Positions 50,244 to 58,539 of a stretch of 64,000 bases of DNA are shown here, one piece after another (within the stretch, counting starts at the first letter, position 1; each line of letters starts with the position of its first letter). Under the pieces are notes generated by a model. It had not been told where the DNA came from and made no database searches. It was given only the letters and a program-made list of their open reading frames with translations. The stretch lies in assembly GCF_029945895.1 (NCBI RefSeq), contig NZ_JAQSDL010000084.1, forward strand, positions 1 to 64,000. The letters are read 5' to 3'. A program made the translations under genes and the position numbers. Origin of the DNA: Polaromonas sp. (GTDB lineage: Bacteria > Pseudomonadota > Gammaproteobacteria > Burkholderiales > Burkholderiaceae_C).

Positions 50244-51443
50244 TCAGGCGCGTGCGGCGCGCAGCTTCATCGAAAAATCCTGCAAGGCGGCAATGCCACT
50301 TTCCTCGGCGCGGCGGCACCAGGCCTGCAGGTCGGCAGCCAGCTGCTCGCGCGATGCCGACCTCGACAGCCACATCTGGCGCAACTCTTCACGCATGGTG
50401 ACCATTTTGTCGAGCACCGGGTGCTCGGCACGGGCCTGCGCCACCTGGGGCTTGGCGGCGGCAGGTACCTTGTCATCGTCACGATGCAACCAGCGGTTGG
50501 CCGTCTGCAGCACCGAGATGTCGGCCTTGCGGGCCTTGAGCGCCTCGATTTCGGCCTTGCCGGCGCGGCGCAGTTCACGCGCAAAGCCGGCCATCACCTC
50601 ATAGCGGTGGGCAATCAGGGCTTCGAGGGTTTTCTCGTCGGCCACAGGCTGGATGTCCCCGAGCTGAAGCCGGGGCGGAACCTTCTTGACCGTCGCCAGG
50701 CCGACTTTTTCCATGGCGCGGATGTACACCCAGCCGATGTCGAATTCGTAGGGCTTGACAGAGAACTTGGCCGAGGTGGGATAGGTGTGGTGGTTGTTGT
50801 GCAGTTCTTCGCCGCCGATGATGATGCCCCAGGGCGAGACGTTGGTGCTGGCATCCGGCGCCTCGAAGTTGCGATAACCCCAGTAGTGGCCAATGCCATT
50901 GATGATGCCGGCGGCCGTCACGGGGATCCAGATCATCTGGACAGCCCAGACTGCCAGACCGGCTGCGCCGAACAAAGCCAGATTGATGATCATCATCAGG
51001 CCAACACCCTGCCAGCTGTAACGGGTGTAGAGGTTGCGCTCGATCCAGTCGTTCGGCGTTCCATGGCCGTACTTGACCATGGTCTCCTTGTTCTTGCTTT
51101 CAGCACGGTACAACTCGGCACCTTCCCAGAACACCTTCTTGATGCCGTAGGCCTGCGGGCTGTGCGGATCTTCCGCCGTTTCGCATTTGGCGTGGTGCTT
51201 GCGGTGGATGGACACCCACTCCTTGGTGACCTGACCGGTACCCAGCCAGAGCCAGAAGCGGAAAAAATGCGAGGGGATGGCGTGCAGGTCCATCGCGCGG
51301 TGCGCCTGGTGGCGGTGCAGATAAATCGTCACGCTGGCAATGGTGATATGGGTCGTCACCAGGGTGTACAGCACAATTTGCCACCAGCTGGCGGCGAGCA
51401 AACCATTGGCCAGCCAGTCAAGGGCGGCATCAAACAAGACCAT
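50244..51443 (-). CDS. Membrane fatty acid desaturase (delta-9 acyl type)
   Basis: 399 residues. The three histidine boxes of the di-iron site are present: HRHQAHR (about 43-49), HRKHH (about 81-85) and HNNHH (about 217-221). Transmembrane helices flank them (IVLYTLVTTHITIASVTIYL, GVGLMMIINLALFGAAGL). The C-terminal 130 residues are soluble and highly charged, longer than in a minimal desaturase. It introduces a cis double bond in membrane fatty acids. A hairpin lies in the leader at 51479-51512. Confidence 0.92.
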   Translation of the reverse strand: MVLFDAALDWLANGLLAASWWQIVLYTLVTTHITIASVTIYLHRHQAHRAMDLHAIPSHFFRFWLWLGTGQVTKEWVSIHRKHHAKCETAEDPHSPQAYGIKKVFWEGAELYRAESKNKETMVKYGHGTPNDWIERNLYTRYSWQGVGLMMIINLALFGAAGLAVWAVQMIWIPVTAAGIINGIGHYWGYRNFEAPDASTNVSPWGIIIGGEELHNNHHTYPTSAKFSVKPYEFDIGWVYIRAMEKVGLATVKKVPPRLQLGDIQPVADEKTLEALIAHRYEVMAGFARELRRAGKAEIEALKARKADISVLQTANRWLHRDDDKVPAAAKPQVAQARAEHPVLDKMVTMREELRQMWLSRSASREQLAADLQAWCRRAEESGIAALQDFSMKLRAARA

Positions 51444-51478
51444 GAGAATCCTTTAAACAGTCACCAGCCACGCATATC

Positions 51479-51512
51479 AAAGTTGTCTCCGGAGGCTGCG
51501 CCGGACAACTTT
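51479..51512 (-). promoter_or_regulatory. Leader hairpin upstream of desaturase
   Basis: Arms AAAGTTGTC and GACAACTTT enclose a GC-rich centre TCCGGAGGCTGCGCCG with further pairing (one bulged base). It lies 36-69 bases ahead of the start codon. It could be an operator, an RNA switch-like leader or a terminator of an upstream transcript; there is no T-run on the minus strand. Confidence 0.45.
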
Positions 51513-51638
51513 CCATTGTAATTGGGCCCGTGCCAAACATCAAGCCGGAGCACCCGCACCAAAACCGGCAAAAAACGAACAAAATCGCCGATTAACCGGA
51601 AACTTCGGCTTACTCGCCTTCTTTTTCCGTCAAATATA

Positions 51639-52892
51639 TCAAATCTTTTGCCATACCGCGGCGAAAAACCCGTCCGTCTGATGCAGGTAGGGCCAGAGCC
51701 GCAGGTAGGGACCCCGGCAGAGTGTTTCCGCCTTTTCTACCCCTAGATGGGTCAACAAGGGTCCGGTTTCAAGGACGGCGAATTCTTTATTCGCGGCGCT
51801 GAAGGCCTCGGCGATCGCCTCGTTTTCCTCGCGCAGGATGCTGCAGGTGGCATACACCAGCCGTCCGCCCGGCTTGAGCAGCCTTGCGGCGCTCTGCAAG
51901 ATGGCGGTCTGCTTGGCGGTCAGTTCCTCAATGGCCTGGGGGTTGTGCCGCCATTTGAGGTCGGGGTTGCGGCGCAGGGTCCCCAGGCCCGAACAGGGCG
52001 CATCGACCAGCACCCGGTCAATCTTGCCGGCCAGGCGCTTGATGCGCTCGTCCCGCTCGTGCGCGATCGCCACCGGGTGGACATTGGACAGACCGCTACG
52101 GGCCAGCCGCGGTTTGAGCGCGTCGAGCCGGTGGCCCGAGGTGTCAAAGGCGTAGAGCCGGCCGGTGTTGCGCATGCTGGCGCCCAGGGCAAGCGTCTTG
52201 CCGCCTGCGCCGGCGCAGAAGTCCACCACCATTTCACCGCGTTTGGCATCGACCAGCAAGGCGAGCAACTGGGAGCCCTCGTCCTGCACCTCGATCGCGC
52301 CGCGGGTGAACGCGTCCAGCTTGTTGAGCGCCGGTTTACCGGCCAGCCGCAGCCCCCAGGGGGAATACGGCGTGGCGACGGCCTTGATGCCGGCCTTGGC
52401 CAGCTCCTTCTGGATGTCGGCGCGCTTGTCTTTCAGGGTATTGACCCGCAGGTCCAGCCCGGCCGGCGCATTGAGGCTTTCCACCAGCGGCCAGAAGTCG
52501 TCGCCGAGCTGGGCCTTGAGTGGCTCGACCAGCCACGCCGGCAGGTTGTGGCGGTGCGGCTCCATCAGGTCGTCCGGCTTGACCTGGTCGCAGCGCGACA
52601 GCCAGTCTTTTTCCTGGTCCGTCAGGGCACCGAGCAGGAAATCGCGTTCGGCTGCAAAACCCAGAATGGCGAGGCGCCGCTCGGTCGGGCCGCTGCCGTG
52701 CTGGGCCAGATAGGTGTAGAGATTTTTTTTGCGCAGGACACCGTAAATCGTCTCGGCCACGGTCGCGCGCTCGCGCGGGCCGAGGCGCTGTTCACGAAAA
52801 TGGCGCGACACCACCATGTCGGCGGGGTGTTCAAATCTGAGGACCTGCTTGAGAAGCGTGGCACAACTGTCGAGTAAGGCGTTAGGATGCAT
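51639..52892 (-). CDS. RsmB-like rRNA (cytosine-5) methyltransferase
   Basis: 417 residues. An N-terminal helical domain (MHPNALLDSCATLLKQVLRF) precedes the SAM-methyltransferase domain. The motifs of m5C RNA methyltransferases are visible: VQDEGSQLLALLVDAKRGEM VVDFCAGAGGKTLALGA, DAPCSGLGTLRRNPD (catalytic-pocket Cys in motif VI) and LVYATCSILREENE (motif IV Cys). It methylates 16S rRNA or a similar target; RsmB (C967) is likely. The start at 52892 overlaps nothing but has weak SD. Confidence 0.9.
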   Translation of the reverse strand: MHPNALLDSCATLLKQVLRFEHPADMVVSRHFREQRLGPRERATVAETIYGVLRKKNLYTYLAQHGSGPTERRLAILGFAAERDFLLGALTDQEKDWLSRCDQVKPDDLMEPHRHNLPAWLVEPLKAQLGDDFWPLVESLNAPAGLDLRVNTLKDKRADIQKELAKAGIKAVATPYSPWGLRLAGKPALNKLDAFTRGAIEVQDEGSQLLALLVDAKRGEMVVDFCAGAGGKTLALGASMRNTGRLYAFDTSGHRLDALKPRLARSGLSNVHPVAIAHERDERIKRLAGKIDRVLVDAPCSGLGTLRRNPDLKWRHNPQAIEELTAKQTAILQSAARLLKPGGRLVYATCSILREENEAIAEAFSAANKEFAVLETGPLLTHLGVEKAETLCRGPYLRLWPYLHQTDGFFAAVWQKI

Positions 52893-52940
52893 CCCCCTAT
52901 TGTCCCACTGCGGGCCCGCAGCACGCCTTTTTGCATCTGG

Positions 52941-53183
52941 ATGACCATGCCTGACAACCTTCCCCCGCTGATCACCACCCCGCCCGGCTTGTACCGTCAT
53001 TACAAGGGCATGCTGTATGAAGTGGTGGGCACGGTGCGCCACAGTGAAACCCTCGAACCGCTGACGCTCTACCGGGCGCTTTACGGCGAGCATGGCCTGT
53101 GGGTGCGACCGGCCGCGATGTTCAATGAAGAGGTGGTGATCGACGGCGTGAGGCAACCACGCTTTACACGGCAAGCTGGTTAA
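52941..53183 (+). CDS. DUF1653 family protein
   Basis: 80 residues. The family core is clear: GLYRHYKGMLYEVVGTVRHS ETLEPLTLYRALYGEHGLWV RPAAMF. DUF1653 proteins are small beta-rich proteins of unknown function. ATG 52941 or 52947 is the start. It is divergent from the RsmB-like gene. Confidence 0.88.
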   Translation: MTMPDNLPPLITTPPGLYRHYKGMLYEVVGTVRHSETLEPLTLYRALYGEHGLWVRPAAMFNEEVVIDGVRQPRFTRQAG

Positions 53184-53187
53184 AAAC

Positions 53188-53276
53188 AGAAGCGGCCGCA
53201 GCGCAGGGCCGCCCCAGGCAAGGCCAGCCCCCTCGGGGCGCAACGTATGACTCGCAGTGAAAAGCGTGGGCGTCTT
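53188..53276 (+). repeat. GC-rich dispersed repeat
   Basis: GAAGCGGCCGCAGCGCAGGG CC, then CCCCTCGGGGCGC and ATGACTCGCAGTGAAAAGCG TGGGCGTC. It shares the CGCAGTGA-GCGTGG core with the cluster at 17566-17850. Confidence 0.55.
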
Positions 53277-53301
53277 AGCTGGTCAACGATAATCGTGGGT
53301 T

Positions 53302-54918
53302 ATGTCCGAATCCACTGAAATCGAAAAACAGGTCAAGCGCCGCCGCACGTTTGCCATCATCTCCCACCCTGACGCCGGCAAGACCACGCTGACGGAAAAG
53401 CTGCTGCTCTTTTCGGGCGCGATCCAGATCGCCGGCAGTGTCAAGGCGCGCAAGGCCGCGCGCCACGCCACCTCCGACTGGATGGAAATCGAAAAGCAGC
53501 GCGGCATCTCGGTGGCCAGCTCGGTCATGCAGATGGAATACCGCGACTGCGTGATCAACCTGCTGGACACCCCCGGTCACCAGGACTTTTCGGAAGACAC
53601 CTACCGCGTGCTGACCGCGGTGGACGCTGCGCTGATGGTGATCGACGCGGCCAATGGCGTCGAGCCGCAGACACGGCGCCTGCTGCAGGTCTGCCGCGCC
53701 CGCAACACGCCCATCCTGACCTTTGTCAACAAGATGGACCGCGAGGTGCAGGACCCGATGAGCGTGATGGACGAGATCGAGCAGGAGCTCGGCATGACGG
53801 TCGTGCCCTTCACCTGGCCGGTCGGCATGGGCAAGCTGTTCCACGGGGTCTATGACCGGCGCGAAAAGCGCATGCGTGTGTTCAGTCCCGGCGAGGACAA
53901 GGCCGGCGGCGACGATGAGATCCTGGCCGGCCTGGACAACGCCGAAGCGGCCCGGCGTTTTGGTGCCGAGTTCAGCCAGGCGCAGGGCGAGCTCGAACTG
54001 CTGGAAGGCGCCTCGCCGGAGTTTGACCGTGCCGCGTTCCTCGCCGGCAAACAGACCCCGATGTTTTTCGGCTCGGCGATCAACAACTTTGGTGTGCAGG
54101 AAGTGCTGGACGCGCTGGTCGACCTGGCACCGGCGCCGGCCGACCGCAGCGCCCTGCAGCGCGTGGTGCATCCGGAGGAGAAGAAATTCTCGGGCGTGGT
54201 CTTCAAGATCCAGGCCAACATGGACCCGGCGCACCGCGACCGCATCGCGTTTTTGCGCGTGGCCAGCGGCGAGTTCACACGCGGCATGCGCCTGAAGGTG
54301 GTGCGCAGCGGCAAGGAAATCCGGCCCAACACCGTGGTGAGTTTCATGAGCCAGCGCCGCGAACTGCTGGACACCGCTTTTGCGGGCGACATCATCGGCA
54401 TTCCGAACCACGGCATCCTGCAGCTCGGCGACACGCTCACCGAAGGCGAGGCGCTGCAGTTCACCGGCCTGCCCTTCTTCGCGCCGGAAATGTTCCGTGC
54501 AGTCGAGGTCGCCGACCCGCTGCGCAGCAAGCAGCTGCGTGCCGGCCTGACCCAGCTCGGCGAGGAAGGCGCGATCCAGGTGTTCCGGCCGATTGCCGGC
54601 TCCCTGCTGCTGCTGGGCGCGGTGGGCCAGCTGCAGTTTGAAGTGGTGGCGCACCGGCTCGAGCACGAATACGGCGTCAAGGCGCGCATCATGCCGAGCA
54701 ACTTCAACCTCGCGCGCTGGGTCACCTGCGACGACCCGAACGAGCTGAAAAAATTCATCGACGCCAATGCGCACCGGGTGGCACTTGACGCGGTGGATGC
54801 GCCCACGCTGCTGGTGGACCACAGCGCCACCTTGCGTGCGGTGGAACAGCAGTGGCCCAAGATCCGCTTCCACGCGCTGCGTGAACACGCGGGCCTGGTG
54901 TTCCAGTCGAAAATATAG
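53302..54918 (+). CDS. prfC: Peptide chain release factor 3
   Basis: 538 residues, the standard RF3 length. GTPase motifs are AIISHPDAGKTTLTEKLLLF (G1), DTPGH (G3, about 93) and NKMD (G4, about 147), with SVASSVMQ (switch I) following KQRGI. The C-terminal half (MRAVEVADPLRSKQLRAGLT-like and QLQFEVVAHRLEHEYGV) fits RF3 domains III-IV. It removes RF1/RF2 from the ribosome after termination. Confidence 0.95.
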   Translation: MSESTEIEKQVKRRRTFAIISHPDAGKTTLTEKLLLFSGAIQIAGSVKARKAARHATSDWMEIEKQRGISVASSVMQMEYRDCVINLLDTPGHQDFSEDTYRVLTAVDAALMVIDAANGVEPQTRRLLQVCRARNTPILTFVNKMDREVQDPMSVMDEIEQELGMTVVPFTWPVGMGKLFHGVYDRREKRMRVFSPGEDKAGGDDEILAGLDNAEAARRFGAEFSQAQGELELLEGASPEFDRAAFLAGKQTPMFFGSAINNFGVQEVLDALVDLAPAPADRSALQRVVHPEEKKFSGVVFKIQANMDPAHRDRIAFLRVASGEFTRGMRLKVVRSGKEIRPNTVVSFMSQRRELLDTAFAGDIIGIPNHGILQLGDTLTEGEALQFTGLPFFAPEMFRAVEVADPLRSKQLRAGLTQLGEEGAIQVFRPIAGSLLLLGAVGQLQFEVVAHRLEHEYGVKARIMPSNFNLARWVTCDDPNELKKFIDANAHRVALDAVDAPTLLVDHSATLRAVEQQWPKIRFHALREHAGLVFQSKI

Positions 54919-54964
54919 ATTCCGAGGCCTCCCTCAGCCCCCCACAGGCCTCCAGCCCAGCAAG

Positions 54965-55008
54965 GACGGGCGCAAGCAGCTATTGATTCAATAGCATCTG
55001 CGCCCTGC
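54965..55008 (-). repeat. Dispersed Comamonadaceae-type repeat
   Basis: On the plus strand ACGGGCGCAAGCAGCTATTG ATTCAATAGCATCTGCGCCC. The dyad GCTATTGATTCAATAGC is perfect and the flanks GGGCGCA/TGCGCCC extend it. Confidence 0.8.
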
Positions 55009-55013
55009 CCCCG

Positions 55014-55996
55014 TCACTGCGCCTTGAGGAAGTCGCCGACTTCCAGCAGGATCAGCGCGTTGTCGTCGGCCTTGTTCGGCTCGCGGCTGCTCGAAAACGG
55101 CAGGTTGTTGTCATTGCCCACGATGATGTGCGTGGCATCCACCACATCCACGTTTTCGATCGTGAGAAGGGAAAAGTCAACACCCCATTGTTCAGCGGCT
55201 TGCGCGCCAGCCTGTTCGGGTCGGCAATCACCATCAGGTCGATGTAGCCAATCTTGCGCACCGCCGCGCCGACATTGGCCTGGCTCAGCTCGATCTTGTA
55301 GACGCGCTTGAATTTGGCGAGGCCATGGAAGCAGTCGGGGTGTTTCTGGCCTTCCGGGCAAGCCTTGTCGGCCGTGCCTTCGCCGTTGTCGCGTTCGATG
55401 ATCAGTCCCGTCGTGCCGTCGATCATGTTGAAGTCGCCGATCGCATGGCTGGCGCCTTCCAGCACATACTTTCAGTGGCGGCCGGTCCAGGATTCGCTTT
55501 TGACATCGAACTCAAGCACGCGCAGGTAGTCCCTGCCGTCGAGTTTTTCGTTGCCCTTGGTGGACGTGTCCCACAAGGCGCCTTCGAGCAGCGCATACAG
55601 CTTGCTGCCGTCTTTCGAGGACGCCATGCCTTCAAATCCCTTGGAGCGACGCACCTGGAAATCCACCACGCCACCGGGTGCACCCGGCGTGATGCCCGAA
55701 TGGCCTTGAAGAGGCTGACCGTTGAATGGCCGCGACACGCCGGTAGGGCGTCCGGCCGACAGGCCTTGGACCGTGCCCAAAGCCTCGACGCGTTTGCCGG
55801 TGGTGAATTTTCCGGCGTTCCTGAGATCCTGCGGGGCGTCCTTGGGCGCGGCCATGAAGGACTGTGCTGGCAGCAGTGCGTGGCAGGCCAGCGTGGCCGG
55901 GTAGGCGGTCTGTGCCTGCAGCGGTGCGGCCGCCAGCGCAGCAAGAACCGGCTGCATCGTCAGGCGACGGACTCGGGTGAAGCGAAAACAGGGCAT
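55014..55996 (-). pseudogene. Broken phytase-like (esterase-like) secreted protein
   Basis: The frame from ATG 55996 has a signal-peptide-like start (LTMQPVLAALAAAPLQAQT) and phytase-like domain motifs (GTVQGLSAGRPTGVSRPFNG, KGFEGMASSKDGSKLYALLE, LRVLEFDVKSESWTGRH). A nonsense TGA replaces the expected Trp right after TGRH (near 55471-55469). Coding continues in frame (KYVLEGASHAIGDFNMID). A one-base deletion near 55165 (CCCTTCTC for CCCTTCTTC) shifts the frame, and the last part resumes as TIENVDVVDATHIIVGNDNN to the stop at 55014. A segment between the N- and middle part also seems missing. Confidence 0.8.
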
Positions 55997-56098
55997 GTGA
56001 TATCCGTTGTTGAGAAAAGACGCATGGGGGTCATTTCCTGTGACATCGTGATGACCGGGCGGACCGCTATCGGACAAGCGACACTTATGCAATAAGCT

Positions 56099-58003
56099 AT
56101 GCGAATGTTCGGAAAGGCCAGCTTGCGCGTTTTTTTCCTGGTTCTGCTTGGCCTGGTGCTGCGGGCAGGCCACACGCAGGACTTTGGCCGTCTTTACAGC
56201 GACAGCGTCACCATCACGCTGGCTGAACCGCTGCAGTGGGTGGCCGTGCCCAAAGGCAGCATCACCTCGCCTGACGCCTTCACCGCCGCCGGCCCGTGGC
56301 CCTTGCAGCCCTACGCCGACGGCACGGAGCTACCCACCTCCGGCAAGCATGACGTCTGGGCCACCTTCTCGTTGCCGGCCACCGAGTCGCTTCAGACCTG
56401 GTTCATCCGGTTGCCGGGCCAGGCGCTCATCAAGGCCAGCCTTTTTTCCCGTGGTCCCCGGGACGAGTGGCTGGTCCAGTCCGCCGGCGAAGTGATTGCG
56501 CCGGCCGACTGGTCCTTGCGCACGCGTGTGCCCAGCTTTGAACTGCAAACCCGCACGGATCGCGTACAGACCTTTTACATGCGCTTTGAGAACAACCGGG
56601 CCCTCACCGGGCAGCCCATGCTGCTGTCTCCCGTGGAGTACGTTGACGGCGCGTCCCGGGTGGGGGTGGTGATCGGCCTGATGTGGGGCATGTTCAGCGT
56701 GCTGGCCGCGCTGAGCCTGGCCGCTCTGGCGATGGCGCGCAACCGTGTGTTCCTGTGGTTTTGCGCCGTGGTGGTGACGCTGATGTTCACGCAGCTGGTG
56801 CTGATCGGTTATGGCGGCTGGCGCATCTGGCCAGGCAGTGCTCACCTCAACCAGGTCATGGGCTGGGTTTCGGCCGCGCTGAGCATGGCCGCCGGGGCAT
56901 GGTTCTGCGCCCAGGCCAGTTACGCCAGGAGCGCCCACCCGCGGATTTACCGGCTGCTGGCCACGGTCGCGGCGGGCAGCCTGCTCATGGCCGGGCTGAT
57001 GGCAATTGATCGGGACTTCATCCCGCGCGACCTGCGCAATCTGTGGCTGGCACTGGCCACCCTGGCGATCCTCGGCAGCCTGGTGTGGATGTCCCTGCGT
57101 GGGCAGGCGTGGAACCTGTTGTTGTTGGTGGGCACGGCGCCCATCGCGCTGGCGGCGCTGGCCCGGCTTTCGCACAACGCGGGCTGGGTGCAGAACGTCG
57201 AGGCGGCACAGGCCGCCGGTGTCCTGTCGGCCATGGTCGGGCTGCTCTGGATCTTCCTGGTGCTGGCGTGGCGCAGCCGGGCGGCACTGTTTTCCAACCA
57301 GCGCGGAGCCGCCCTCGCTACCTATGATCCGGCCAGCGGACTGATGCTGCCCCGGGTCATCGACAACCGGCTGGCGCAAATGCTGGTGCGCGCGCGTCGC
57401 AAACGCTCGGAATGCGGCCTGATCATGCTGAGCTGGCTCGACCAGGCCCCCAGCCCGGACGAACTGAGCGATCACAAGCGCAGCACCGCGCTGTCGCGCG
57501 TCGGGGAAATCCTGCGCCGGGCTGCACGCGACATGGACACAGTGGTTCGCTACGACGAGAACCTCTTTCTGATGCTGATTGAGGGCCCGGTCAACCGCGA
57601 GGCCGTCACCGAAGTCGCCACCAAAATCCAGGCCGACTGCATCCGCCTGTCCGAAAAACTGGACGACCCCAACGCCTTCAACCTGCACATGGCCATCTGG
57701 CATGGCAACCCCGGCGACCAGACCGGGCAGCAAATCATCGACAGCCTCAAAACCCGCTTGCGGCGAATGACGTCGGGACCGAGGCGTTACGTCCAGTTTG
57801 TCGATGCTGGCGGCGAACCTGCGAGCGTTCCGGCGGAGGCCGGTGCCAGGCGGGAAGACCTGGTCGCCAAAATCAATGCGATCGAAGTCTCGCACCCGGC
57901 CCTGACCAGCGAAACGCAGGCACAGCTGCTGGATCCGGCCGCACAAGCCGGGCTCCAGGAACACCCCCGTCAGGGCGCAGGCAGCGGCAACGCGGTCTTG
58001 TAG
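56099..58003 (+). CDS. 7TMR-DISM receptor with degenerate GGDEF domain
   Basis: 634 residues. A signal peptide (ASLRVFFLVLLGLVLRAG) and periplasmic DISMED2-like sensor (about 27-180) lead to seven transmembrane helices (about 185-400: GVVIGLMWGMFSVLAALSLA, WFCAVVVTLMFTQLVLIG and others). The C-terminal domain (about 420-570) has GGDEF-fold architecture (SRVGEILRRAARDMDTVVRY), but the signature site reads RYDENLFLM instead of GGDEF. Cyclic-di-GMP synthesis is therefore unlikely; nucleotide binding or a regulatory role remains possible. Convergent to the Lrp gene with 34-base overlap. Confidence 0.87.
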   Translation: MRMFGKASLRVFFLVLLGLVLRAGHTQDFGRLYSDSVTITLAEPLQWVAVPKGSITSPDAFTAAGPWPLQPYADGTELPTSGKHDVWATFSLPATESLQTWFIRLPGQALIKASLFSRGPRDEWLVQSAGEVIAPADWSLRTRVPSFELQTRTDRVQTFYMRFENNRALTGQPMLLSPVEYVDGASRVGVVIGLMWGMFSVLAALSLAALAMARNRVFLWFCAVVVTLMFTQLVLIGYGGWRIWPGSAHLNQVMGWVSAALSMAAGAWFCAQASYARSAHPRIYRLLATVAAGSLLMAGLMAIDRDFIPRDLRNLWLALATLAILGSLVWMSLRGQAWNLLLLVGTAPIALAALARLSHNAGWVQNVEAAQAAGVLSAMVGLLWIFLVLAWRSRAALFSNQRGAALATYDPASGLMLPRVIDNRLAQMLVRARRKRSECGLIMLSWLDQAPSPDELSDHKRSTALSRVGEILRRAARDMDTVVRYDENLFLMLIEGPVNREAVTEVATKIQADCIRLSEKLDDPNAFNLHMAIWHGNPGDQTGQQIIDSLKTRLRRMTSGPRRYVQFVDAGGEPASVPAEAGARREDLVAKINAIEVSHPALTSETQAQLLDPAAQAGLQEHPRQGAGSGNAVL

Positions 58004-58437
58004 CGCACCTGCTTGAGCGCAAAACTCGAGCGTATTTTTTCAATGCCCGGAATCGGCGTGAGCTGCTCGAGGATGAATTTTTCGAGCGCAGCGATGTCGG
58101 CCACGGCGACGCGGATCAGGTAGTCGCTGTCGCCCGTCATCAGGTAACACTCCATGACCTCGTCGTGCTCGGCAATGCGCCGCTCGAACCCGGCGAGCGA
58201 GTCCTTGTTTTGCGAGCGCAGGCTGATGGAAATAAACACACTCAGACCCAGCCCCAGTGCGGCGGCATTGGCGATCGCCACATAACGGTCGATCACCCGG
58301 GCCGCCTCCAGCGCTTTGACCCGGGCCAGGCAGGGGGACGGGCTCAAATGCACGCGCCTGGCCAACTCTACATTGGACAGCGAACCGTCGCGCTGCAGTT
58401 CGTCGAGTATCCGCAAATCCAGTGCATCCAGCTTCAT
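57970..58437 (-). CDS. Lrp/AsnC-family transcriptional regulator
   Basis: 155 residues: winged helix-turn-helix at 1-60 (LDALDLRILDELQRDGSLSN VELARRVHLSPSPCLARVKA L) and RAM effector domain at 65-150 (VFISISLRSQ, VMECYLMTGDSDYLIRVAVA D). It is divergent from the aceE-type gene at 58540 with 102 bases between. That order (Lrp divergent from a homodimeric E1) resembles mdeR-mdeB of Pseudomonas putida. The ligand is likely an amino acid. Confidence 0.92.
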   Translation of the reverse strand: MKLDALDLRILDELQRDGSLSNVELARRVHLSPSPCLARVKALEAARVIDRYVAIANAAALGLGLSVFISISLRSQNKDSLAGFERRIAEHDEVMECYLMTGDSDYLIRVAVADIAALEKFILEQLTPIPGIEKIRSSFALKQVRYKTALPLPAP

Positions 58438-58539
58438 GGCGCTTCATCTCTCCAGTTTGCAGCATTTTATGCCGTTAACAAGGCCCTTGACGGCGCATTT
58501 TGACAGCTCATAGGGGGGCCATCGGCCTATATTGAGAGT

